NCBI GenBank assembly: GCA_012999515.1
Contig: JABEEB010000001.1
Coordinates: 1,426,001-1,490,000, forward strand
DNA length: 64,000 nucleotides
Source of the DNA: Salifodinibacter halophilus
GTDB taxonomy: Bacteria; Pseudomonadota; Gammaproteobacteria; Nevskiales; Salinisphaeraceae
Direction: 5' to 3'
Below, piece by piece: positions 47,218 to 55,757 of this stretch. Within the stretch, counting starts at the first letter, position 1; every line of letters starts with the position of its first letter. The notes under the pieces were generated by a model that did not search any database, was not told the DNA's origin, and saw only the letters and a program-made list of their open reading frames with translations. Made by a program: the position numbers and the translations under genes.

Positions 47218-48093
47218 ATGGACGACGACAACAAATACGGCCAAGCATTCATTCTCAACGCGGTCTCCCCAGGCCAGGTCGGCACCGTCGCTATGATTGC
47301 CGGCTTTCTAGCTGAGCTCGAGTGTTACATCGTCGAAATGAGCCAGCACGATGATTCTCGCACCGGCAATTTTCTCGCCCGCACCATGTTTCGGACCAGT
47401 GCCAGCCGGCCTTTGTCGCCCGAGTACATTCGTGAACATTTCGCCGAGCGAGTTGGCGACTGGCCCATGACCTGGCAACTCTATGACCCGAACGAACCGA
47501 TCCCGGCGCTGATCATGGTCTCCAAGGCCGACCATTGTCTGCTGACTTTACTCTACCGTCAGCGCCTGGGTGAGCTGAATATCGACATCCGTGGCATTGT
47601 CTCGAATCACCCCGACTTGGAAGAGATCGCCGTAGCTCACGGCGTCCCCTTTTACTATATGCCCGTCACGGCCGAGACCAAGCCGGAACAGGAACAAGCC
47701 GTGCTCGACCTGATGAACGAGCAGGAGGCCGACTTGCTCATTCTGGCGCGCTACATGCAGATTTTGAGCGACAAACTCTGTAGTGCCCTGTTTGGTCGCG
47801 CCATCAATATCCATCACTCGTTTCTGCCAGGTTTCAAAGGCGCACGCCCCTATGAGCAGGCGTTCAAACGAGGCGTCAAGGTCATCGGCGCAACGGCGCA
47901 CTATGTAACCACCGATCTCGATGAAGGGCCCATCATCGAGCAAGTCGTCCAACGCGTGGACAACCCCTATTCACCCAAGGACCTGGCCAGCGTCGGCCGC
48001 GACATCGAAACCTGGGCATTAGCGCGGGCCGTCAAGTTGCACGTGGAACGTCGGGTGTTTATCGAAGGCCAAAAAACCATCGTGTTTCGTTAG
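47218..48093 (+). CDS. purU: Formyltetrahydrofolate deformylase
   Basis: A 291-residue PurU that hydrolyses 10-formyl-THF to THF and formate. The N-terminal ACT domain begins FILNAVSPGQVGTVAMIAGF; the catalytic domain has ILARYMQILSD, NIHHSFLPGFKGARPYEQAF with the catalytic His, and ATAHYVTTDLDEGPII with the catalytic Asp. I chose the ATG at 47218 because the N-terminus then fits the ACT domain. In Pseudomonas a purU copy lies in the GbdR-controlled betaine region, as here. It returns THF when methyl groups are oxidised through folate. Confidence 0.93.
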   Translation: MDDDNKYGQAFILNAVSPGQVGTVAMIAGFLAELECYIVEMSQHDDSRTGNFLARTMFRTSASRPLSPEYIREHFAERVGDWPMTWQLYDPNEPIPALIMVSKADHCLLTLLYRQRLGELNIDIRGIVSNHPDLEEIAVAHGVPFYYMPVTAETKPEQEQAVLDLMNEQEADLLILARYMQILSDKLCSALFGRAINIHHSFLPGFKGARPYEQAFKRGVKVIGATAHYVTTDLDEGPIIEQVVQRVDNPYSPKDLASVGRDIETWALARAVKLHVERRVFIEGQKTIVFR

Positions 48094-48100
48094 ACGGCCC

Positions 48101-49441
48101 ATGGGCGAATCGCACTACGGCATTCCATCCCAACCACACCCAGGCTGGCTCGACAGCTATCTCGCTGACTTGGCCAGCCGGCCACGCCAGACAAGCCGCG
48201 ACCAACCACGCAGCGGACTATTCCGACTTTTGAACCACGTCGGATCGCCGCACGTGCGCGTGCCGGCTGTGCGAGTCGTCGGCTCCAAGGGCAAGGGCTC
48301 AACCGCACGCACTTTAGCCGCGATACTCGATGCCGCTGGCTATCACGTCGGCGTCTTTAGCTCGCCCCATATTCACCATTGGTGCGAACGAATCCGTATT
48401 GGCGAGCGGGATATCCTGCCGGCACATCTAGCCTCGGTGATGGCGCGGCTCGCGCCCATAGTCGAGACCCTGCGCGACGACGAGCGCATTGCCGGACCTG
48501 ACTTTTTCGAGGTGATGCTGACCGCCGCTCTGCTTGCTTTTCAGGAAGAGCGCGCCGATCTAGCGATCGTCGAAGCCGGCATCGGTGGCCGCGGTGACGC
48601 CACACACTGTCTCGGTCCGATACTGTCCATACTCACCACGATCGAAGCCGAACACCTCAACATCATCGGCCCGACACTCACCGACGTCGCACGTGAGAAA
48701 GCCGCGGTCGCGACAGCCGGCGTGCCACTTATCGTCGGGCCACTATCGACAGCCACACGCCAGGCCGTTGTCGCCACCGCCTCCGGCCGGGGCGCTCGAC
48801 TCGTCATGGCAGCGCGCGATTTCCAGTTCGCCGCCACCGAGCCGGCCAAGACCAATGGCTACTACAGCGAATCTGGTTACGGCTTACAAGTTTCGCTGAC
48901 CGAAACACTGGCCTGGCTGCCCGATTGCGTGGGAATCGCGATCGCTGCTGCGCGCCGACTTTCCGGATTCAGCATCCAAGACCACGCCATCAATCGCGGT
49001 CTGGTCAGTGTCGCGCTGCCGGGCCGCCTGCAGCACCTGAAGAGCCGACCACTCATTATCGCGGATGGCGCCCACACAAAAGCCTCGACCCGGCGTCTTG
49101 CGCGATTACTCGCCGCGCACCATGAACGACCACTGATTCTGGTTATCGCCTGCTCGATCGGCCACGAGCCAGCCGACTGGGACAAAACACTCTGGGCCGC
49201 TGCCGACGCAATCATTACAACCTGCGCCGACTCGCCCCGTTCACACCACGCCCGGGACACCGCGCGCCGCATCCAGTCACTCGGCTTTGCGGTCGCCGGC
49301 ATCCAACAAGATCCGGCGCTGGCGATGGCTGCCGCAACCCGACGGGCTGGCGCGGCTGGCCTGGTCTGCGCGACCGGCTCGGTTTATACAGTCGCCTGTG
49401 CGCAGAGATTTGTGGCGTGCCCGCCCGATAAGCCTTATTGA
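48101..49441 (+). CDS. FolC-like Mur-ligase-family protein (folylpolyglutamate synthase paralogue)
   Basis: A 446-residue protein of the FolC/Mur-ligase family. The P-loop is VVGSKGKGSTARTLA (classic FolC has GTNGKGS), then FSSPHIHHWCERIRI, VEAGIGGRGDATH (classic GLGGRLDATN) and IIADGAHTKAS (classic DGAHNP). These changes mark it as a divergent paralogue rather than the housekeeping FolC. It follows purU by 7 bases and its 3' end overlaps the 3' end of gbdR by 7. It may add glutamates to folates used in the C1 pathway, or act on a different acceptor. Confidence 0.82.
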   Translation: MGESHYGIPSQPHPGWLDSYLADLASRPRQTSRDQPRSGLFRLLNHVGSPHVRVPAVRVVGSKGKGSTARTLAAILDAAGYHVGVFSSPHIHHWCERIRIGERDILPAHLASVMARLAPIVETLRDDERIAGPDFFEVMLTAALLAFQEERADLAIVEAGIGGRGDATHCLGPILSILTTIEAEHLNIIGPTLTDVAREKAAVATAGVPLIVGPLSTATRQAVVATASGRGARLVMAARDFQFAATEPAKTNGYYSESGYGLQVSLTETLAWLPDCVGIAIAAARRLSGFSIQDHAINRGLVSVALPGRLQHLKSRPLIIADGAHTKASTRRLARLLAAHHERPLILVIACSIGHEPADWDKTLWAAADAIITTCADSPRSHHARDTARRIQSLGFAVAGIQQDPALAMAAATRRAGAAGLVCATGSVYTVACAQRFVACPPDKPY

Positions 49442-50433
49442 TCGGCCTTCAATAAGGCGCTGCGTTGGCTCCGTTCATCGTTGGGCGGTCGCCCGAAGAA
49501 ATCGTGGTAGCACTTGCTAAAGTGCGACGGCGACGCGAAGCCGCAAGCGGTCGCCACCTCGATAATCGAATGGTTGGTCTGCAACAAGAGCTGACGCGCC
49601 CGATTCAGCCGCAGAGCCAAGTAGTAGCGAGTCGGCGCGTTGTTAATATACTTTTTGAATAGCCGTTCGAGCTGGCGTCGCGACACGCCGACGTAGTAGG
49701 CCAATTCGTCGAGTGTCAACGGCTCTTCGATGTTGGCCTCCATCAATCGAACCGCGTCTTCCATTTTGGGGTGGCCGGAACCCAGGTGGGCTCTGAGCGG
49801 ATTGCGCTGTGAATCCGTATCGAGCCGAATGCGTTCATGTATAAACTCTTCGGAAATCGCTTCCGCCAGTGATGCGCCTTGTTGCTTGCGGATGATGTTG
49901 AGCATCAGATCCAACGGCGCCACGCCGCCCGAGCAGGTGTAGCGATCCCGATCGGTAACGAATAGTTCACTGACGAACTGTGTTTGCGGGAATAACAACT
50001 CTTCGTGGATGCTTGAGATTTGCTGCCAATGAATCGTGGCTTTATAGCCGTCCAATAGATTCGCGCGCGCCAGAATGTAAGTTCCGGTGCAAAGCCCACC
50101 AAGCGCGACTTTATCCCGCGCCAGCCGCCGCAACCAACCGGCGATGCTTTCGTCGAACGCGTACTGAATATCAGTGCCCCCACAGACGAACACGATCTCG
50201 TATTCAGTCGTCTGGCGCAGTGCATGATCGGGCGTGATCGACAGACCATTGCTGGCGGTGACAGGCGCGCCATCGACGCTGATTACCGGCCACTCGTAAA
50301 GCGTCTGCTTGGCCAATTGATTGGCCATACGCAGTGGTTCCACCGCTGATGTAAACGCGTAGTGGGAAAATTGCGGCACCAGCAGAAAGCCAATCCGAAA
50401 AGTGCGTTCAGCAGGCGGGGCGGGTAACCACAC
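49435..50433 (-). CDS. gbdR: AraC-family regulator with DJ-1/glutaminase-like domain (GbdR)
   Basis: A 332-residue GlxA/GbdR-type regulator. The N-terminal DJ-1/PfpI-like domain (about 10-190) begins FRIGFLLVPQFSHYAFTSAV and holds LGGLCTGTYILARANLLDG. The C-terminal AraC domain has both helix-turn-helix parts: LTLDELAYYVGVSRRQLERL and IIEVATACGFASPSHFSKCY. I chose the GTG at 50433 because GGAG lies 8 bases upstream and the protein then begins like GbdR; the frame is open to 50517. In Pseudomonas, GbdR activates catabolism genes in response to glycine betaine and dimethylglycine. It is divergent from the cysteine-synthase-family gene, which it may control. Confidence 0.9.
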   Translation of the reverse strand: MWLPAPPAERTFRIGFLLVPQFSHYAFTSAVEPLRMANQLAKQTLYEWPVISVDGAPVTASNGLSITPDHALRQTTEYEIVFVCGGTDIQYAFDESIAGWLRRLARDKVALGGLCTGTYILARANLLDGYKATIHWQQISSIHEELLFPQTQFVSELFVTDRDRYTCSGGVAPLDLMLNIIRKQQGASLAEAISEEFIHERIRLDTDSQRNPLRAHLGSGHPKMEDAVRLMEANIEEPLTLDELAYYVGVSRRQLERLFKKYINNAPTRYYLALRLNRARQLLLQTNHSIIEVATACGFASPSHFSKCYHDFFGRPPNDERSQRSALLKADQ

Positions 50434-50674
50434 GGTTGATCTCCAAGGCAGCCGGCAGATTGGCCAACCTGAAATATTAGCGACTCGGGCGGATATGTAA
50501 AACCTTATATCGACCATGAGCCATACTCGATGGCATGCGGGTACCGGGTCAGCACGTCGATAACCGCGATGGCGATCTCAAGCAAGTCGGCGTCGCATTC
50601 GCGTCAGGCCGCGCGTGGCGCGCGGGGTAGCCTGAAATCGATGAGCCTACGAGCCTGCGGCGATTGCCGACACC

Positions 50675-51625
50675 ATGACGACCCAACGCGTAATCCATAG
50701 CATCCTCGATACCATCGGCGACACGCCGTTGATGGAGATCGACGGTATATTCGCCAAGCTCGAATTCACCAACCCTTCGGGCTCGATCAAAGCGCGTATC
50801 GCCAAATACATGGTCGAGCGTGCCGAACAGGAAGGCAGACTACAGCCAGGGGATACCATCGTCGAAGCCACCAGCGGCAACACCGGCAATGCGCTGGCCA
50901 TGGTCGCGGCGGTCAAAGGGTATCGAATGCTGGTCGTCATGCCCGAAGGCATGACTAGCGAACGCGTGGCGATATCCCGTGCCTACGGTGCCGACATACT
51001 GTTTACCGGCCACTTCCACGTCAACGATGCTCTAGCCAAAGCGCACGAATTAGGCGAAAAACCTGGTTTTTTCTGCCCAGCCCAGTTCGAATCCGAGTTC
51101 AACGCCGAAGAAAATCGGGTACTGCTGGGCAGTGAAATTCTGGCCCAGCTTCCCCCCGATCGGATACCCGACGCATTGGTGATGGGCGTGGGTACTGGTG
51201 GCACCTTGATCGGCGTCGGCCAAGCTTTCAAAAAAGCCAACCCCAATGTGCGCCTGTTCGCGATGGAGCCATCGGAATCCACGACCATCTCTTGCGGCGA
51301 GATCGGCGAGCACGAAATCGAGGGCATCTCCGACGGGTTCGTTCCGGGCATCTACGCCAACCATCGCGAGCTTGTCGACAGTGTTCATCCGGTTACCAGT
51401 CGACAGGCAATCGAAACCATGCGTGAACTTGCCCGCGACCACGGCCTGCTCGTCGGCCCCAGTTCGGGCGGACATCTGGCTGCCGCGCGCCACGTCCGCG
51501 ATCAATTCCCCGAGTTGAAAACGATCGTGACGTTGTTCTGCGACGAAGGTGAGAAATACATCAACGATCATTTTTCCAGTACGGCGTCGTCGATTACATC
51601 CAATCCCGACGCCGTTGCTGGCTGA
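50675..51625 (+). CDS. PLP-dependent cysteine synthase family protein
   Basis: A 316-residue fold-type II PLP enzyme. The Schiff-base Lys is in NPSGSIKARIAKYMVE, the substrate loop is EATSGNTGNALAMVAAVKGY, and the phosphate cup is GVGTGGTLIGVG. The motif set fits O-acetylserine sulfhydrylase or cystathionine beta-synthase without the C-terminal CBS domains. It is the first gene of the run leading to metF-like and gcvT-like genes, divergent from gbdR. Its role in a betaine locus is not evident; capture of a thiol or handling of serine/homocysteine is possible. Confidence 0.85.
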   Translation: MTTQRVIHSILDTIGDTPLMEIDGIFAKLEFTNPSGSIKARIAKYMVERAEQEGRLQPGDTIVEATSGNTGNALAMVAAVKGYRMLVVMPEGMTSERVAISRAYGADILFTGHFHVNDALAKAHELGEKPGFFCPAQFESEFNAEENRVLLGSEILAQLPPDRIPDALVMGVGTGGTLIGVGQAFKKANPNVRLFAMEPSESTTISCGEIGEHEIEGISDGFVPGIYANHRELVDSVHPVTSRQAIETMRELARDHGLLVGPSSGGHLAAARHVRDQFPELKTIVTLFCDEGEKYINDHFSSTASSITSNPDAVAG

Positions 51626-51669
51626 CACGCGCCCGCTCGCTGAAATGCATCAACCGCAAGCAGAAAACC

Positions 51670-52548
51670 ATGAGTGACCGAACACGAACAACCATGGGCC
51701 GAGCACTGGCCTCCCCCGATTTCGAAATCATGCCGATCAAGGGAGGCTTAGAAGCCGCGCGCCATATGCCGGCCGGGGCGTTTACAGCCGTAACCTGCTC
51801 ACCGGCACAAGGCGTAGACGGTACCGTCGAATTCGCCGCCTCTATTCAGGCAATGGGATTGACCGCTGCGGTGCATCTGGCAGCCAGACGTATCACCGAC
51901 CACGCGCATCTCGAACGGCTCCTATCGCGCATGCGTGAGGCCGGCATCCGGCACGCATTCGTGGTCGCCGGCGACCGCACCGACACCCCGGGCGCATTCA
52001 CCAGCGGGCTCGAACTGGTCCAGACGCTCAGACAAACCGGCGCCGAGCTGGATAGCATCGGCGTGCCCTGTTATCCCGAGGGCCACAGCTTTATCGACGA
52101 CGCCACGCTGGCGGATGCGCTGCAAGCCAAGGCCAAATACGCCGATTACATGGTTAGCCAACTCTGCTTCAACCCGCAAGCGATCCTCGATTGGCTCACC
52201 TACACGCGCGAGCACAATAACGTGAACCTGCCGCTTTATATTGGCGCGCCAGGCGTGATGGCGCGTACCAAGTTGTTGAATATCGGGCTACGAATCGGGA
52301 TCGGCGACTCCATTCGGTTTTTGCGCAAAAATAGCGGCTTCATCAGCGGCTTTCTAACCGGCTCGAAGTACAAACCCGACCATTTGATTAATGAGTTGGC
52401 TACGAAAATTGATGACCCGGCGCTGAATATCGCGGGTTTGCATATCAACACCTTCAATCAAATAGAAGCGACCGAAGATTGGCGTAACGATCAGCTCGGT
52501 AAGTGGCAAACCGCCGACAAGGCGACTACCGCGACAGAACCCGGATAA
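51670..52548 (+). CDS. Methylenetetrahydrofolate reductase family protein
   Basis: A 292-residue MetF-family TIM-barrel flavoprotein. Recognisable parts are VTCSPAQGVDGTVEFAASIQ, AAVHLAARRITDHAHLERLL, HAFVVAGDRTDTPGAF, GVPCYPEGHSF, YMVSQLCFNPQAILDWL and NIAGLHINTFNQIEATEDWR. It interconverts 5,10-methylene-THF and 5-methyl-THF. Near a GcvT/DmdA-like methyltransferase it may run in the oxidative direction, to turn methyl-THF into methylene-THF. It is more divergent than housekeeping MetF, so I give no symbol. It starts 44 bases after the PLP enzyme gene. Confidence 0.85.
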   Translation: MSDRTRTTMGRALASPDFEIMPIKGGLEAARHMPAGAFTAVTCSPAQGVDGTVEFAASIQAMGLTAAVHLAARRITDHAHLERLLSRMREAGIRHAFVVAGDRTDTPGAFTSGLELVQTLRQTGAELDSIGVPCYPEGHSFIDDATLADALQAKAKYADYMVSQLCFNPQAILDWLTYTREHNNVNLPLYIGAPGVMARTKLLNIGLRIGIGDSIRFLRKNSGFISGFLTGSKYKPDHLINELATKIDDPALNIAGLHINTFNQIEATEDWRNDQLGKWQTADKATTATEPG

Positions 52549-52551
52549 GCG

Positions 52552-52568
52552 ATGGCCCGACGGGCCAT
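52552..52568 (+). terminator. Hairpin directly after the metF-like gene
   Basis: ATGGCCCG-a-CGGGCCAT begins 4 bases after the stop codon. It can fold into a short G+C-rich hairpin but has no T-run, so it may be a weak or factor-assisted terminator. Confidence 0.4.
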
Positions 52569-52754
52569 TCCACACCGACGCACAGCAAAACACCGCCCAC
52601 GTTGCGGGCGTGCCTCCTGAACGAGCACGAGCGCTTTGCCGAACGGTGCGCCGAAAAGAAGACACTTCGTCTGTAGTGTCTATGGTTTCCGGTTTCTTTT
52701 GATACGCCCGTCACCCAAAAAATCCACCTGCTTCGAGTAAGATCGATTATCACC

Positions 52755-52776
52755 ACGGCCCGCTTAAGCGGGCCGT
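52755..52776. repeat. Perfect 22-bp palindrome upstream of the GcvT-like gene
   Basis: ACGGCCCGC-TTAA-GCGGGCCGT is perfectly symmetric. It has no T-run on either side, so it is either a terminator without a U-tract or a protein-binding site. It lies 331 bases before the gcvT-like ATG. Confidence 0.5.
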
Positions 52777-53107
52777 CAAACGGGTGCGTCCAAGCCTAAC
52801 GATGGCTTCTAAAGCCCATTAAAAATCGCGGCGGTCGCGCTGAGTCAAGTCGATGTCGTACCTGAAACGGACCACCTATGGCGTGCGGCGTAGCGTCTGG
52901 GGTGTGGCCAAGTTTTTAACGCCACAGTAGCGATCGATACGAAATGCCGGTGCACTATACAATTTTTCGTGTGTTGCATCTTTTTGATCACGTCAACACC
53001 GACAAGCGGACGCGGTCGGTGGCTGGCACGTCGATACCTCGATAGGACCACAGGCAATTCGGACGTCGACCGGTTTCACTCACGACTTTATCGAGGAGCC
53101 AAAAGCC

Positions 53108-54427
53108 ATGTCTTCATCGGACAACGTCAACTACGATAACGATATCGACCAGAGCGGGCGCCATGTGCCAGCCAATCTGCGTCAAACCGGCGATCCGGGC
53201 ATTCAGATGCTGATGTCGACCCGTGTGCGCAAATCACCGTTCTGGCATTTATCAGTCCAAGCCGGCTGCTGGCGGGCAACCGTCTACAACCGGATGTACC
53301 ACCCGCGCGGCTACGTTAAACCTCAAGACGGCGGCGCGATGGTGGAATATCGCTCGCTAATCAATGACGTCACACTCTGGAACGTCGCTGTCGAGCGCCC
53401 AATCCGCGTCAAAGGCCCGGACGCCGAAGCCTTTTCCAACTACGTCTGCACCCGTGACTGCACCCGCGTTAAACCGATGCACGGGCGTTACGTCGTACTC
53501 TGCGACGAAGACGGCAACGTGCTAAACGACCCAGTCATGCTGCGTGTCGCCCAGGACGAGTTCTGGTTCACCCTCAGTGATTCGGACCTTGCCTACTGGT
53601 TCAAGGGCATCAATCTCGGCATGAATTTCGACATCTCAATCGACGAGATCGACGTCTCTCCGCTGCAGATCCAGGGCCCGAAATCGGAAGCACTGCTGGT
53701 AGATCTGGTCGGCGACGACGTGCGCGACATCCCCTACTATGGCCTGATGGCGACACAGATCGACGGTGCGGACGTGCTGATCTCGCAAACCGGTTTCACG
53801 GGCGAAAAAGGCTACGAAGTCTACACTTACGACTCGTCGATCAACGCCGAGACGGTGTGGAATGCCATCCTCCGAACTGGCGAGAAGCACAATCTGCGGG
53901 TCATCGCACCGGCGCACCACCGCCGGATCGCGGCCGGCATCCTGTCCTACGGTCAGGACATGGACGCCGAGACCAACCCGTTCCAGTGCAACCTCGGTCA
54001 CATGGTGCCGCGCAAGAAAACGGCCGACTACATCGGCAAGGACGCGCTCGAGGCCACACGCGAGCAGGTTCAAGCCGGTAACCCGCCGTTCAAATACCAG
54101 CTCGTCGGCTTGAAGCTCGGCGGCAAGCCCATCGAGGACTATAACTCGGACTTCTGGCTCGTCGCCAAAGATGCGGAAAGCGGGCCGTGCGGCTATATCA
54201 CATCACCGTGGTATTCGCCGGAACTGGAAACCAATATCGCCATGGCCTACGTGCCGGTCGATCAGACCGAACTCGGCACTGAGTTGGTGGCTTGGTTGCC
54301 GGAGATCTATCAATCCTCCCCGGGCCATCCGGTCAAAGCCGAAGTAGCTGAAATGCCCTTCCGCGAGTCAGTCAACAAGAGCTCGCGCGAACAGGCTAAG
54401 GCTCAAGGCCGCGACTACGCCTACTAA
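53108..54427 (+). CDS. GcvT/DmdA-like tetrahydrofolate-dependent methyltransferase
   Basis: A 439-residue GcvT-superfamily protein. Blocks such as TLWNVAVERPIRVKGPDAEA, FWFTLSDSDLAYWFKGINLG, VSPLQIQGPKSEALLVDLVG, ISQTGFTGEKGYEVYTYD and ILSYGQDMDAETNPFQ resemble DMSP demethylase DmdA more than glycine-cleavage GcvT. It is about 70 residues longer than DmdA, with extensions at both ends. GAGGAG precedes the ATG. The cluster with GbdR, DgcAB, a MetF-family protein and PurU suggests that it moves a methyl group from a methylated N- or S-compound (glycine betaine, DMSP or a relative) to THF. Which one cannot be told from the sequence. Confidence 0.85.
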   Translation: MSSSDNVNYDNDIDQSGRHVPANLRQTGDPGIQMLMSTRVRKSPFWHLSVQAGCWRATVYNRMYHPRGYVKPQDGGAMVEYRSLINDVTLWNVAVERPIRVKGPDAEAFSNYVCTRDCTRVKPMHGRYVVLCDEDGNVLNDPVMLRVAQDEFWFTLSDSDLAYWFKGINLGMNFDISIDEIDVSPLQIQGPKSEALLVDLVGDDVRDIPYYGLMATQIDGADVLISQTGFTGEKGYEVYTYDSSINAETVWNAILRTGEKHNLRVIAPAHHRRIAAGILSYGQDMDAETNPFQCNLGHMVPRKKTADYIGKDALEATREQVQAGNPPFKYQLVGLKLGGKPIEDYNSDFWLVAKDAESGPCGYITSPWYSPELETNIAMAYVPVDQTELGTELVAWLPEIYQSSPGHPVKAEVAEMPFRESVNKSSREQAKAQGRDYAY

Positions 54428-54441
54428 CGGCTAGCGGTTGC

Positions 54442-54474
54442 CCCGGCCACAGTAATTGGATTGCTGTGGCCGGG
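54442..54474 (+). terminator. First hairpin after the GcvT-like gene
   Basis: CCCGGCCACAG, an 11-base loop and CTGTGGCCGGG form a perfect 11-bp stem 15 bases after the stop. No T-run follows; a second hairpin with a T-run lies downstream. Confidence 0.6.
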
Positions 54475-54502
54475 CGCCAACTCGAAACCGTTGGTTTGCC
54501 TG

Positions 54503-54545
54503 AAGCCGGCACAGACTCGATTGTGAGTCTGCGCCGGCTTTTTTA
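54503..54545 (+). terminator. Intrinsic terminator after the GcvT-like gene
   Basis: A 16-bp stem with one mismatch (AAGCCGGCACAGACTC and GAGTCTGCGCCGGCTT, loop of six) runs into TTTTTTAATT. It ends the gcvT-like transcript and separates it from the dipeptidase-dgcAB-etf operon. Confidence 0.88.
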
Positions 54546-54715
54546 ATTAATCACCACGTTCGACGGCCCGTGAGCGGATTCACTTAATTTGAACGTGGGT
54601 CACCGACAACGCTTCGGACGTGACGCAGTTTGCAAAGTGATGGTCGCAGTTGTTCGCCCATCCATTCGCACCCCCGCGTAACTTGAAATTACGAAATTAA
54701 CGCCGGGGTCAGGCC

Positions 54716-55753
54716 ATGTCGGCCAAGGAAATACATACCAATGCCGCGGTCTTTGACGGGCTGATCATCGCCAACTGGTCACGCCCCGTGTTCGAAGCCA
54801 TGCACGCCGGTGGACTAACGGCCGCCAACTGCACATGTTCGGTCTGGGAAGGCTTCGAAGCGACGATGGCCAACATCGCCACTTGGCAACAGCTATTCGC
54901 CGACAACGCGGACCTGATCCGTCCGGTTCATTGCCTCGCTGATATCGAACGCGCGATGGCGGAAGGCCGGGTCGGCATCGTGCTGGGTTTTCAAAACCTC
55001 TCAGCCATCGAAGACCGTATCGAGCGTTTATCGCTGTTCAAACAGCTCGGTGTCGGCGTCATGCAAATGGCCTATAACACCCAGAACTTTGTGGGTAGCG
55101 GTTGCTACGAATCCCGCGACGGTGGGTTGTCGGACTTCGGTCATGACGTTGTCGCCGAAATGAATCGGCTGGGCATCCTCTGTGACCTCTCCCACGTTGG
55201 TGATAAGACCAGCACCGATGTCATTCACACCTCGCGCCAGCCCGTCGCCTATAGCCACTGCTTGCCAGCCGGCTTAAAAAAACATCCACGCAATAAAACT
55301 GACGAGCAACTCAGGTTTATTGTTGATTACGGCGGCTTCGTGGGTGTCACACTTTTCCCGCCATTTCTCAAGCATGGCCCCGATTCGACAGTCGACGATT
55401 ACATCGAGGCCATCGACTACGTTATCGATATTTGCGGCGAACAAAACGTCGGCATCGGTACCGACTTCACCGAAGGTCAGCCGCCTGAGTTCTTCGATTG
55501 GATCACCCGGGACAAGGGCAATGGCCGCAAACTGACCGAGTTCGGCGCGATCCGCAACCCCGAAGGTCTGCGCACGATCGCCGACTTTCCGAACCTGAGT
55601 GCGGCCATGGTTCGCGCCGGTTGGTCCGAGTCGCGCATCGAGCGCGTACTCGGCGGCAACTGGCTGCGGGTCCTAGGCGAGGTTTGGGGTGACTCGCCCC
55701 AATCTCACGAGCCGACCTTCGCTTCGACAACTGCCGAGACTATAACCGGATAA
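54716..55753 (+). CDS. Membrane-dipeptidase (M19) homologue with missing metal ligands
   Basis: A 345-residue protein of the renal dipeptidase family. Later metal and substrate residues are kept: CDLSHVGDKT, AYSHCLPAGLKKHPRNKTDE and GIGTDFTEG. The early HxD pair is missing: where the family reads DGHND this protein reads VFDGLIIANWSRP. The bridging Glu (EG) is Gln in VLGFQNLSAIED. The homologue encoded before dgcA in Pseudomonas looks alike as far as I recall, so this is a conserved subfamily. It is the first gene of the dgcA-dgcB-etfA-etfB operon, 4 bases before dgcA. True peptidase activity is doubtful; a role in dimethylglycine breakdown is likely but undefined. Confidence 0.88.
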   Translation: MSAKEIHTNAAVFDGLIIANWSRPVFEAMHAGGLTAANCTCSVWEGFEATMANIATWQQLFADNADLIRPVHCLADIERAMAEGRVGIVLGFQNLSAIEDRIERLSLFKQLGVGVMQMAYNTQNFVGSGCYESRDGGLSDFGHDVVAEMNRLGILCDLSHVGDKTSTDVIHTSRQPVAYSHCLPAGLKKHPRNKTDEQLRFIVDYGGFVGVTLFPPFLKHGPDSTVDDYIEAIDYVIDICGEQNVGIGTDFTEGQPPEFFDWITRDKGNGRKLTEFGAIRNPEGLRTIADFPNLSAAMVRAGWSESRIERVLGGNWLRVLGEVWGDSPQSHEPTFASTTAETITG

Positions 55754-55757
55754 AACG

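Larger units (their letters stand above)
52549..53107. other. Long intergenic region upstream of the GcvT-like gene
   Basis: This 559-base region begins with a small hairpin after the metF-like gene (52552-52568) and contains a 22-bp perfect palindrome at 52755-52776. The last 330 bases should hold the promoter of the gcvT-like gene; a TATACA box near 52953 is a weak -10 candidate. I see no glycine riboswitch and no supported gene. Confidence 0.5.

Noticed and set aside
52777-53107. Possible glycine riboswitch before the GcvT-like gene
   Set aside because: No paired aptamer-like domains are visible; the GcvT-like protein is also unlikely to be part of the glycine cleavage system.
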